From: Bradyrhizobium sp. S69
GTDB lineage: Bacteria; Pseudomonadota; Alphaproteobacteria; Rhizobiales; Xanthobacteraceae
NCBI RefSeq assembly: GCF_009766005.1
Contig: NZ_LMUK01000060.1
Coordinates: 364,502-428,501, forward strand
DNA length: 64,000 bases
Direction: 5' to 3'
Shown: positions 25,632-34,666 of the stretch, piece after piece
Numbering within the stretch: position 1 is the first letter of the stretch
Layout: each line of letters opens with the position of its first letter
Position numbers and translations under genes: made by a program
Notes under the pieces: model-generated
What the model saw: only the letters and a program-made list of their open reading frames with translations
The model's database searches: none
What the model was told of the DNA's origin: nothing

Positions 25632-26093
25632 CTACGCTGCTTCGGCCTCGGTGACGCGCGCTGCCGCCAGCGCGCGGGCATAGATCATCAGTCCCTGGCG
25701 CACCAGCTTGCGCTCGGCCTCGGGCAGCCGCGCGAGCGCGTCGGAAACTTGCCGCCGGCCGAAATCATGAAGCGCGGCAAGGGTGCGCCGTCCCTTTGAA
25801 GTCAGCGACAGCGGCTTGATCCGGGCGTCGTCCGCATCGGACGTCTCTTTCAGTTCGCCGCATTCGATCAGCTTTCGAACCATCCGGCTGACGCTGGATT
25901 TCTCCAGGTGCAGCAATTCGGCCAGTTGACCCGAGGTCATCGGCCCGCTGGTGCCGATCTCGAGGATGGAATGAACGGCCGACGGTGGATAATCGGTCGC
26001 GGCCAGCGTCTGCTGCATGAAGCCGAACTCGCGGACCATCTGCCGGGAAGCGGCGCGAATATCGTCGATCAGGGGCAGCTCTGCGGAAAGCAT
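25632..26093 (-). CDS. MarR-family transcriptional regulator
   Basis: A 153-residue winged-helix regulator. The helix-turn-helix is MTSGQLAELLHLEKSSVSRMVRKL, and the wing follows with the family's Asp/Arg pair (DADDARIKPLSLTSKG). A C-terminal dimerisation helix completes it. The start at 26093 places the N-terminal helix normally for the family. It is divergent from an SDR gene, and a perfect inverted repeat (26111-26131) lies in the short gap beginning 18 bases from its start codon. It therefore probably represses itself and the SDR until a small aromatic or electrophilic ligand binds. Confidence 0.92.
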   Translation of the reverse strand: MLSAELPLIDDIRAASRQMVREFGFMQQTLAATDYPPSAVHSILEIGTSGPMTSGQLAELLHLEKSSVSRMVRKLIECGELKETSDADDARIKPLSLTSKGRRTLAALHDFGRRQVSDALARLPEAERKLVRQGLMIYARALAAARVTEAEAA

Positions 26094-26110
26094 CGATTGA
26101 CTCCAATGAA

Positions 26111-26131
26111 ATAGTTGTACCATACAACTAT
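26111..26131. promoter_or_regulatory. Probable MarR operator
   Basis: ATAGTTGTA and TACAACTAT form a perfect nine-base inverted repeat with a three-base centre. It sits between the divergent MarR and SDR genes. A TTGTA-type palindrome of about 20 bases is typical of MarR-family operators. Confidence 0.8.
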
Positions 26132-26205
26132 ATGGCGGGCAAGCAGCGCGGCCCGTGGGAGCTGGAGGATTCCAGGAGTTGCGCGGCTTCCAGGAGTTGG
26201 GTGTC

Positions 26206-27003
26206 ATGAGCGAGACATTGGTGGCGGACAGGCCTCGGAATACGGGCATGGGCCGGATGACCGGAAAGGTCTGTTTAGTCACGGGCGGCGGCAGCGGCAT
26301 TGGCCGGGCATCCGCCCTCAAGATGGCCGAAGAGGGCGCCGCGGCGGTCGTGATCGCGGGCCGGCGTGAGGCGGAGATTGAAGCGGCCGCCGCCGAATGC
26401 CGAACGCTCGGCGCGCAGGCGCTGGCGGTCCGCACCGACGTCACGCAAGAGGATGAGGTCGCGCGTCTGGTCGGGACGACGGTCGCGCATTACGGCAGGC
26501 TCGATGCCGCGTTCAACAATGCCGGTTTCCAGGAACGGCGCGCCCCGCTCGAGGCGCAGCACAATTCCGTCTATGACGAGGTATTCGATAGCAATGTGCG
26601 TTCGGTCTTCCTGTGCCTTCGGCATCAACTGCCGGTAATGTTCGCGCAGGGGCAGGGCCGGATCGTCATCAACGCATCGGTGAGCGGCGTCCGGAATCCG
26701 AATCCTGGCCTGTCGCTCTACTCGGCTTCGAAGGCGGCGGTGATGTCGTTGATGCGCTCGGCGGCGATGGAGGCGGCGCCGCGCGGTGTCGGCATCAACG
26801 CGATCGCGCCGGGCCGCGTCGTCACCGACATGATGCTGCGTTCAGGCGTGGGCGACATGTCGAGTGTCGCGGCAGGGCTGCCGCTGCGACGGATGGGCGA
26901 GCCTACGGAAGTCGCCGAAGCCGTGATCTGGCTGCTCTCCGGCGCCGCATCCTACGTGGTCGGCCATGTGCTGGCCGCGGACGGGGGCTTTCTGGCTTCA
27001 TGA
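26206..27003 (+). CDS. Short-chain dehydrogenase/reductase under MarR control
   Basis: The ATG at 26206 is preceded by AGGAG at nine bases and gives 265 residues. Motifs are TGGGSGIGRAS for cofactor binding, NNAGFQE for structure, and YSASK with the upstream Ser for catalysis. The Arg after strand 2 (IAGRREAE) suggests NADP(H). The C-terminal DGGFLAS is the usual family end. It is divergent from a MarR regulator and shares the operator at 26111-26131. A near-identical 12-base unit TTCCAGGAGTTG occurs twice upstream (26170 and 26188), so the ribosome site is duplicated. Substrate unknown. Confidence 0.88.
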   Translation: MSETLVADRPRNTGMGRMTGKVCLVTGGGSGIGRASALKMAEEGAAAVVIAGRREAEIEAAAAECRTLGAQALAVRTDVTQEDEVARLVGTTVAHYGRLDAAFNNAGFQERRAPLEAQHNSVYDEVFDSNVRSVFLCLRHQLPVMFAQGQGRIVINASVSGVRNPNPGLSLYSASKAAVMSLMRSAAMEAAPRGVGINAIAPGRVVTDMMLRSGVGDMSSVAAGLPLRRMGEPTEVAEAVIWLLSGAASYVVGHVLAADGGFLAS

Positions 27004-27012
27004 AAAACGATA

Positions 27013-27157
27013 CCTCATGGTGAGGAGGCGCAGAAGCCATCATCCCCGACGTCATCCTGAGGTGCGAGCTCTTGCGAGCCTCGAAGGATGGCCGCGGGCA
27101 CTACGCTGAACACCATCCTTCGAGGCGCGCCAAAGATGGTGCGCACCTCAGGATGAC
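27013..27157. repeat. Family B repeats between convergent genes
   Basis: A partial CCTCATGGTGAGGAGGCGC variant at 27013-27031 is followed by two full units at 27050-27091 and 27112-27157 in opposite orientation. They fill the gap between the SDR and benzoylformate decarboxylase stops. Confidence 0.9.
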
Positions 27158-27197
27158 GGCGGAGATAGCTTCACATCCCTTCAAGATGATGCCACCG

Positions 27198-28817
<1,620 letters not shown>

Positions 28818-28839
28818 CGCGGTATGACCTTGTGCTCCA

Positions 28840-28921
28840 CGTCATTGCGAGGAGCGAAGCGACGAAGCAATCCATGGGCCCAAAAGCAAGACTGGATTGC
28901 TTCGCTTCGCTCGCAATGACG
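28840..28921. repeat. Palindromic intergenic repeat, family A
   Basis: Arms CGTCATTGCGAG and CTCGCAATGACG with inner GAAGCAATCCA and TGGATTGCTTC. It separates the MaoC gene from the decarboxylase gene and may uncouple them in the transcript. Confidence 0.9.
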
Positions 28922-28931
28922 ATCTAGTAAC

Positions 28932-29786
28932 TCACCAATTCGCGGTGCCCTTCATGGTCGGCTGGCCCTCGGCGTTGGCAATCCACAGCTCCATGCCGTT
29001 ATCCGTCGCGGTGGCGTTGATCGAGAATTCGCTGCCCTCGAACAACGGTTGCACGCCGCGATAGCTGAGCTTCCTTGGTGGCTGTCCGCCATGAAGTTTC
29101 GCCGCCAGTTCGACGATGAAACTCGCCTGCAGCGGGCCGTGGAAGATCAAACCGGGATAGCCCTCGACCTTGGTGACATAGTCGCGGTCGTAATGGATGC
29201 GGTGGCCGTTAAAGGTCAGCGCCGAATACCGAAACAGCAGCACCGGATCGGATACGTGCTTCTCCTGATGTTGCGCCACCGGCTGCGGTGGCGGCGATTT
29301 GGCGGGCGCGGCCTGTGCCGGGCCTGAGACGTCACGGTAGACGATGTCCTGCCGCTCGCGGATCGCCAGGCCGCGCGACGTCGTCACTTCGTGCTGCACC
29401 GAGACAAAACACAACACGCCGGTCGAGCCGGTCTTCATGGTGACGTCGGAAATCCGCGAAGTACGCTTTGCGACGTCGCCGACGCGAAGCGCATCGACGA
29501 ATTCCAGTTCGCCGCCGGCCCACATCCGGCGCGGCAGCGGTACCGGCGGCAGGAAACCGCCGCGGGTGGGATGGCCGTCGGGGCCCAGTTCCGACATCGG
29601 ATAGACCGGCTGCCCGAGGCACCAATGGGTGGTGAAGGGCGCAGCATCACCCGGCTTCGGCTCGCCGATCTCCTGAAACAAGGTCGCGCGCAAGCCCTTT
29701 GTCAGTTGCGCGGTGACGATGTCGGAAACCTCATTGGTACGGCCGATCCATTGCCGCAAATGATCGAGGTCGAGCGTTTCAGCCAT
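28932..29786 (-). CDS. MaoC-like double hot-dog hydratase (mesaconyl-/itaconyl-CoA hydratase type)
   Basis: The 284-residue protein has an N-terminal hot-dog domain (about 1-150) and a C-terminal one (about 175-284). The hydratase site is FNGHRIHYDRDY followed by GYPGLIFHGPL, supplying the catalytic Asp/His pair. Length and layout match 3-methylfumaryl- or mesaconyl-C4-CoA hydratases and the itaconyl-CoA hydratase of itaconate degradation. The start lies five bases after the stop of a class III CoA-transferase, the same gene order as activating transferase plus hydratase in those pathways. The exact branched dicarboxylic substrate is inferred. Confidence 0.82.
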   Translation of the reverse strand: MAETLDLDHLRQWIGRTNEVSDIVTAQLTKGLRATLFQEIGEPKPGDAAPFTTHWCLGQPVYPMSELGPDGHPTRGGFLPPVPLPRRMWAGGELEFVDALRVGDVAKRTSRISDVTMKTGSTGVLCFVSVQHEVTTSRGLAIRERQDIVYRDVSGPAQAAPAKSPPPQPVAQHQEKHVSDPVLLFRYSALTFNGHRIHYDRDYVTKVEGYPGLIFHGPLQASFIVELAAKLHGGQPPRKLSYRGVQPLFEGSEFSINATATDNGMELWIANAEGQPTMKGTANW

Positions 29787-29791
29787 GGCGG

Positions 29792-30904
29792 TCAGGTCCG
29801 GTCTTTCGATGTGTCGGGACGCTCGCCGATACCCGGCACGGCGCCGTAATGCCGGGGGTCGCCGACCGAAATGGCCGCCGGCGCCGGATAGCTCACCACG
29901 CCGTTCGGCGTGTCGACCTCGATGCGGCGCAAATGCGGATGCACGGCGAGGTCGGCCATGCTGTTCACCTCGGCAAACGCGATGTCGGAATCGGACAGCC
30001 GCTTCAGCAGCTCATCACGGGTCAGCGTGGCAAAGCTGTCACCGACGGTTTGGTCGGTCAGCGCCCGGTTGCGAACGCGCTCGACCATGTTGGAAAACCG
30101 GAGATCGTTCGGCAGATCGGGCTGATCCAGCACCTCGGCGCAGAGCTTCTTCCATTCGCGCTCGCTCTGGATCGAAATCAGGATGTCCTTGCCGTCCTTG
30201 GAGCGAAACACGCCGTAGGGTGCGATCGAGGGATGCGCGAGCCCCATACGCTTCGGCGGATTGCCGGCTTCGGCGTTCAACAGGGGTACCGTGAGCCAGT
30301 CGGCCATCACGTCGAACATCGAAATCCGGATATCGGCGCCCTTGCCGCTGCGGCCGCGTCCGATCAGGGCTTCGAGGATCGCGGCATGCGCGGTGGCGCC
30401 GGTGGCGACATCGACGATCGAGACGCCGACGCGGGAGGGTCCGTCCGGACCGCCGGTGATCGAGGCGAGGCCGCTTTCGGCCTGGATCAAGAGGTCATAG
30501 GCCTTGCGGTCGGCATAGGGGCCGTCATCGCCATAGCCCGAGATGGTGCAGCAGATCAGCGCCGGGTAATCCGTGGTCAGACGCTGCAGCGAGAAGCCGA
30601 GCTTGTCCATCGAGCCGGGCTTGAGGTTCTGCAACAGCACGTCGGCGCCCGCAATCAGTTGTTCGAGCTGCTGGCGGCCTTCCTTGGTCGCAAGGTCGAT
30701 CACCACGGAATCCTTGCCGCGGTTGAGCCAGACGAAATAGCTCGACTGTCCCTTGGCCGCGGCATCATAGCCGCGGGCAAAATCGCCTTCGGGTCGCTCG
30801 ACCTTGACGACATGGGCGCCGGCATCGGCCAGGCGCGAACTGCAAAACGGGGCTGCGACCGCCTGTTCAACGGCGATGACGGTTATTCCCTGGAGCGGAA
30901 GCAT
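29792..30904 (-). CDS. Class III CoA-transferase (mesaconate/itaconate type likely)
   Basis: This 370-residue CaiB/BaiF-family enzyme shows ITVIAVEQAVAAPFCS, DAGAHVVKVERPEGDFARGYD, NRGKDSVVIDL and the catalytic Asp in KAYDLLIQAESGL. The family activates carboxylic acids by CoA transfer. The QAESGL and VGVSIVDVATG segments are typical of the sub-family that includes mesaconyl- and succinyl-CoA-dependent transferases. Its gene is 26 bases after an acyl-CoA dehydrogenase and five bases before a MaoC hydratase, so the three are one operon. Together they suggest activation, dehydrogenation and hydration of a short branched or dicarboxylic acid. Confidence 0.88.
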   Translation of the reverse strand: MLPLQGITVIAVEQAVAAPFCSSRLADAGAHVVKVERPEGDFARGYDAAAKGQSSYFVWLNRGKDSVVIDLATKEGRQQLEQLIAGADVLLQNLKPGSMDKLGFSLQRLTTDYPALICCTISGYGDDGPYADRKAYDLLIQAESGLASITGGPDGPSRVGVSIVDVATGATAHAAILEALIGRGRSGKGADIRISMFDVMADWLTVPLLNAEAGNPPKRMGLAHPSIAPYGVFRSKDGKDILISIQSEREWKKLCAEVLDQPDLPNDLRFSNMVERVRNRALTDQTVGDSFATLTRDELLKRLSDSDIAFAEVNSMADLAVHPHLRRIEVDTPNGVVSYPAPAAISVGDPRHYGAVPGIGERPDTSKDRT

Positions 30905-30930
30905 CTTTTGTTCTCAGCAAGAGCTAATTT

Positions 30931-32094
30931 TCAATAGGAGCGCGGCATGCCCAGCACATGCTCGGCGACGAACGACAGGATGAGATTGGTCGAAATCGGC
31001 GCCACCTGATAGAGCCGCGTTTCGCGGAACTTGCGCTCGACGTCATATTCTTCCGCGAAGCCGAAGCCGCCATGGGTTTGCACGCAGGCATTGGCCGCTT
31101 CCCAGGAGGCATCGGCTGCCAGCATCTTGGCCATGTTGGCCTCGGCGCCGCAGTCCAGGCCGGCCTCGTATTTGCGCGTCGCTTCCTTGACCATCAGTTC
31201 GGCCGCGCGCATCGACGCATAGGCCTTGGCAATCGGAAACTGCACGCCCTGATTCTGTCCGATCGGGCGGCCGAACACCAGGCGTTCGTTCGCATAGGCG
31301 GTGGCCTTGGCGATGAACCATTTGGCGTCGCCGATGCACTCCGACGCAATCAGGATGCGCTCGGTATTCATGCCGGAGAGGATGTAGCGAAACCCCCTGC
31401 CTTCCTCGCCGATCAAATTTTCCGCCGGCACCTTCATGTCGGTGAAGAACACTTCCGTCGTCGAGTGGTTCATCATGGTTCGGATCGGTCGGATCTCGAG
31501 CCCATTGTTCCTGGCCTGCCGCATATCGACCAGGAACACCGACAGGCCGTCGGTGCGTTTCTGCGACTGCTCCTTCGGCGTGGTGCGCGCGAGCAGGATC
31601 ATCAGGTCGGAATATTCGGCGCGGCTGGTCCAGATCTTCTGGCCGTTGACGATGTAGTGGTCGCCGTCGCGCTTGGCGAAAGTCTTCAGCGAGGAGGTGT
31701 CGGTGCCGCTGCTCGGCTCGGTGACGCCGAAGGCCTGCAGCCGCAGATCGCCGCTGGCGACTTTCGGCAGCCATTTCGCTTTCTGCGCATCGCTGCCATG
31801 CCGCAGCAGCGTGCCCATCGTGTACATCTGCGCGTGACAGGCGCCGGCGTTGCAGCCCGCGCGGTGGATCTCTTCGAGGATGGCGGTCGCCGCCGACAAT
31901 TTCAGGCCGGCGCCGTCATATTCTTCCGGGATCAGCACCGAGAGATAGCCGGCCTTGGTCAGCGCATCGACGAAGGCACTGGGATAGGCCATCTCGCGAT
32001 CGAGCTTGCGCCAATATTCGCCGGGGAATTGCGCGCACAGCTTGGCAACGGCGTCGCGGATATCGGCGTGGTCGTCCTGTTCGATGTCGGTCAT
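30931..32094 (-). CDS. Acyl-CoA dehydrogenase
   Basis: The 387-residue flavoenzyme carries the ACAD signatures FGVTEPSSGTDTS and GQKIWTSRAEYSDL and the C-terminal QTHGGFGFAEEYDVER. The usual catalytic Glu position near the end reads YQVAPIST instead of YEGTSE. A Glu is instead present at residue 245 in SGMNTERIL, the position used by isovaleryl- and long-chain-type enzymes. It should oxidise an acyl-CoA to the 2-enoyl-CoA and pass electrons to ETF. It is the first gene of a CoA-transferase/MaoC operon and is divergent from a LysR regulator. Confidence 0.9.
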   Translation of the reverse strand: MTDIEQDDHADIRDAVAKLCAQFPGEYWRKLDREMAYPSAFVDALTKAGYLSVLIPEEYDGAGLKLSAATAILEEIHRAGCNAGACHAQMYTMGTLLRHGSDAQKAKWLPKVASGDLRLQAFGVTEPSSGTDTSSLKTFAKRDGDHYIVNGQKIWTSRAEYSDLMILLARTTPKEQSQKRTDGLSVFLVDMRQARNNGLEIRPIRTMMNHSTTEVFFTDMKVPAENLIGEEGRGFRYILSGMNTERILIASECIGDAKWFIAKATAYANERLVFGRPIGQNQGVQFPIAKAYASMRAAELMVKEATRKYEAGLDCGAEANMAKMLAADASWEAANACVQTHGGFGFAEEYDVERKFRETRLYQVAPISTNLILSFVAEHVLGMPRSY

Positions 32095-32217
32095 TCGAAA
32101 TTATCCGCGGCCGCGATGCATGGATGATTGCAGGTCTGCGTGGTGTTGTGGAACCACCGCCAACTCCCTATGCTGAATTGTTATAGCGTATGAACCTGCA
32201 TTCCAAGATTGACAAGT

Positions 32218-33141
32218 ATGGATTTCCGCCAGCTCAGGACCTTCAGTTGCGTAGCAGAGCTCGGGAGCCTCAGCAAAGCCTCGGATACGCTGCGCGTGGC
32301 GCAGCCCGCGCTCAGCCGCCAGATCAAGCTGCTCGAGCATGAATTGCGCGCCGAGCTGTTTACCCGCAACGGCCGCGGCATGGTGCTGACCGAGGCCGGG
32401 CGCCTGTTGCTGTCGCGGACCGCCGGTATCGTCAGGCAGATCGACCAGATCCGTGACGACATTCAGTCGTCCGGCGGCGCGCCGTCGGGGCGGGTGGTGC
32501 TGGGCCTCGTTCCGACCGTGAGTTGCGTGATTTCGGCGCGGCTGGCGCGGCGCACCGTCGAAAGCTACCCGGGCATTTCGCTCTGCATCGTCGAGAGCTA
32601 CAGCGGACATCTGATCGAATGGCTGCACCGTGGCGAGATGGACCTTGCGGTGATCTACGGGCCGGCGGTCGATCTGCATCTGACCGTTCACGGCCTCGGC
32701 CGCGACAACATCGTGGCGGTGGGGCCGCGCGGCAGCGGACTGGCGCAGAAGAAGCGGGTGGATATCGGCTGGCTGTTGCGACAGCGGCTGGTTCTGCCAA
32801 GTCATTCGCATGGACTCCGGGCGCTGATCGAACGTGCGGCGGCAAAGAGAAAATCCAAACTCAATGTCCAGATCGAAGCGGATTCGTTTCGGGTTCTGAC
32901 CAGCCTCGTCGAGGAGGGGCTGGGATACACGTTGTTGCCGCCGTCTTCGGTGCGCCATGAAGTCGCCGAAGGCCGGCTGGAAACTGCCGCGATCTCCAAA
33001 CCGGCGCCGATGCGCGAGCTTGCGATTGCATCCCCCATCGACCATCCGGGCTCCAACGCGATCACGCTCATGACCAGCCTGCTCCGCGACGAGATCAACG
33101 CCTGCCGTGAAGAAGGCCTGTGGGACATCAAGCTCGCGTGA
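32218..33141 (+). CDS. LysR-family transcriptional regulator
   Basis: The ATG at 32218 gives 307 residues. The N-terminal winged helix-turn-helix is FRQLRTFSCVAELGSLSKA to RVAQPALSRQIKLLE. The C-terminal periplasmic-binding-like effector domain follows from about residue 90. It is divergent from the acyl-CoA dehydrogenase operon with a 123-base gap, the classical arrangement for a LysR activator of that operon. In the gap, GTT-N10-AAC (around 32180-32195, TTATAGCGTATGAA inside) is a possible T-N11-A box, but the symmetry is weak. The inducer is unknown. Confidence 0.92.
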   Translation: MDFRQLRTFSCVAELGSLSKASDTLRVAQPALSRQIKLLEHELRAELFTRNGRGMVLTEAGRLLLSRTAGIVRQIDQIRDDIQSSGGAPSGRVVLGLVPTVSCVISARLARRTVESYPGISLCIVESYSGHLIEWLHRGEMDLAVIYGPAVDLHLTVHGLGRDNIVAVGPRGSGLAQKKRVDIGWLLRQRLVLPSHSHGLRALIERAAAKRKSKLNVQIEADSFRVLTSLVEEGLGYTLLPPSSVRHEVAEGRLETAAISKPAPMRELAIASPIDHPGSNAITLMTSLLRDEINACREEGLWDIKLA

Positions 33142-33183
33142 AGCTGGTGACCTCATCCCGAGAGGCTGCGAAGCTTTCTCGGA

Positions 33184-33349
33184 CGTCATCCTGAGGAGCG
33201 GCGTCTTCGCCGCGTCTCGAAGGATGATGTTCAGCTCGGTGCGTGCGGCCATCCTTCGAGGCTCGCAAGAGCTCGCACCTCAGGATGACGTCCGAGAAAC
33301 CTTCACAGGCTCTTAGGATGACGTCGAAATAGCTCCTCTCAGGATGAGG
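33184..33349. repeat. Family B repeat cluster
   Basis: Full units lie at 33184-33228 and 33249-33290 facing each other, followed by stubs TCTTAGGATGACGTC and CTCTCAGGATGAGG at 33310 and 33336. They fill the gap between the LysR and split-decarboxylase genes, which converge. Confidence 0.9.
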
Positions 33350-33357
33350 GAGGAGCA

Positions 33358-33951
33358 CTACGTCACCGCAAGGCCGAGGTTTTCCCGGAAACGGTTCTTC
33401 AAATAGACGCCATCGCGCGGCGGCAGCACCCGCTCGACATGGCCCGAGGCGATGCGGACGATCGCAAGCCTCGGTCCGTCCTTGATGTTGTGCAGTTCGC
33501 CCCGGAATTCCGCGACGCCCTTGAGGTCGGTGATCTCGGTGACCTCGCGGATGCCGGCGCCGCTGGCGATCAGATCGAGCCTGGCGCCCAATCCCGAATG
33601 GCTGATCTGCATTCCGGTTTCGCCGAAATGGCCGTTGTCGAGCACGACGATCGAAAGGTTTGTGCATTTGTGCGCGGCAATGGTCAAAAGGCTGCCGATG
33701 CCCATCAGTTGCTCGCCGTCCCCGGTGATCACGGCGACGGGCCGTTGCGGGCGTGCCAGCGCGATGCCGAGGCCGACCATCGCCGCACCTCCCATCGCGC
33801 CCCACAAATAGAAATTGGCCGGGTGGTCGCCGGCGTCGAACACGTCGTAGGACGACGATCCGAGACCGCTGACGACCAGGAGGTCGCCACGGTCGGCGAG
33901 CAAGGTCTGCACCGCCTGCCGGCGATCGAGCGAGCCGAAATTCCGTGCCAT
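33358..33951 (-). CDS. Split thiamine-diphosphate decarboxylase, beta (cofactor-binding) subunit
   Basis: A 197-residue protein equal to the C-terminal PP/Pyr-binding half of a decarboxylase. It has GAMGGAAMVGLGIALARP, then GDGEQLMGIGSLLTIAAH to VVLDNGHFGETG, the metal and diphosphate motif GDG-x(n)-DN. It resembles the second subunit of sulfopyruvate or phosphonopyruvate decarboxylases (ComE type). Its ATG shares one base with the stop of the upstream subunit gene (TAATG), so the two are made together. It probably decarboxylates a 2-oxo acid. Which one is not visible. Confidence 0.85.
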   Translation of the reverse strand: MARNFGSLDRRQAVQTLLADRGDLLVVSGLGSSSYDVFDAGDHPANFYLWGAMGGAAMVGLGIALARPQRPVAVITGDGEQLMGIGSLLTIAAHKCTNLSIVVLDNGHFGETGMQISHSGLGARLDLIASGAGIREVTEITDLKGVAEFRGELHNIKDGPRLAIVRIASGHVERVLPPRDGVYLKNRFRENLGLAVT

Positions 33952-34520
33952 TATCGGGTCTCCGTCCATTTCTTGCGGCCGAGCATGCGCTGCGAAATCA
34001 GCACCGCGACCTGCTGATCGCTTTCGTAGGCCAATGAGGCGGCCGCCGAGACGACTTCTGCGGCGTCTTCGGGACGCTCCAGCCGCAACACGGTCACGCC
34101 CATAATTTCGAAGGCTTGCGGCGTGGCCTTGCCCATCGGGATTTGCCACGGATTGAACTCGGCCCATTCGCCGCGCATCGTCACCAGCGTGAGCAAGGGA
34201 ATGCGGCAGCTCGCCAACAGCGACAGCATGTTCACGCAATTGCCGACGCCGCTCGACTGCATCAAGAGCGCCGCGCGATCGCCGCCGAGCCAGGCGCCCG
34301 CGCTCAGCGCGACGCCTTCCTCTTCCGTGGTCAGGACCGTGGTCTTGATGGCGCCGTCGCCATGCGACAGCTCGATCAGCCGGGAGTGGCCGGCATCCGG
34401 GACATATGAAATCTGCGAAACGCCAAACGCTTTCAGCGTCCGGTAGATGTCCAGCGGCCAATCCGGGCCGGTCGTCGCGGCTTCCTTGGTCGCACTTTCG
34501 GTTGTCGCGCTATCGTCCAT
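33951..34520 (-). CDS. Split thiamine-diphosphate decarboxylase, alpha subunit
   Basis: The 189-residue protein matches the N-terminal pyrimidine-binding half of thiamine enzymes. It shows YVPDAGHSRLIEL, the cofactor-activating Glu in LTTEEEGVALSAGAWLGG, and QSSGVGNCVNMLSLL. It resembles the ComD subunit of sulfopyruvate decarboxylase and the corresponding half of phosphonopyruvate decarboxylase. The first 20 residues are acidic and low in complexity. An ATG at 34520 with GAGG upstream is preferred to the GTG just before. It overlaps the beta-subunit gene by one base and follows two P450 genes on the same strand after a 146-base gap. Confidence 0.85.
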   Translation of the reverse strand: MDDSATTESATKEAATTGPDWPLDIYRTLKAFGVSQISYVPDAGHSRLIELSHGDGAIKTTVLTTEEEGVALSAGAWLGGDRAALLMQSSGVGNCVNMLSLLASCRIPLLTLVTMRGEWAEFNPWQIPMGKATPQAFEIMGVTVLRLERPEDAAEVVSAAASLAYESDQQVAVLISQRMLGRKKWTETR

Positions 34521-34666
34521 CACGGCCTCGATTTTGGAAGCGCGCCTGACGCGCTCCGTTGATCAAAGCCTTAGAACGAAAAGCGGCAACCCGGGCTTCT
34601 CATCTGGTTCAAGCAGCCATGCCGCAATTCTATAGGGCGGCCCGGCTGCCGGATCGAGGGGTAGGC

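Noticed and set aside
34521..34666. A separate small gene between the split decarboxylase and the P450
   Set aside because: No frame with a ribosome site and a plausible length is found in the 146 bases.
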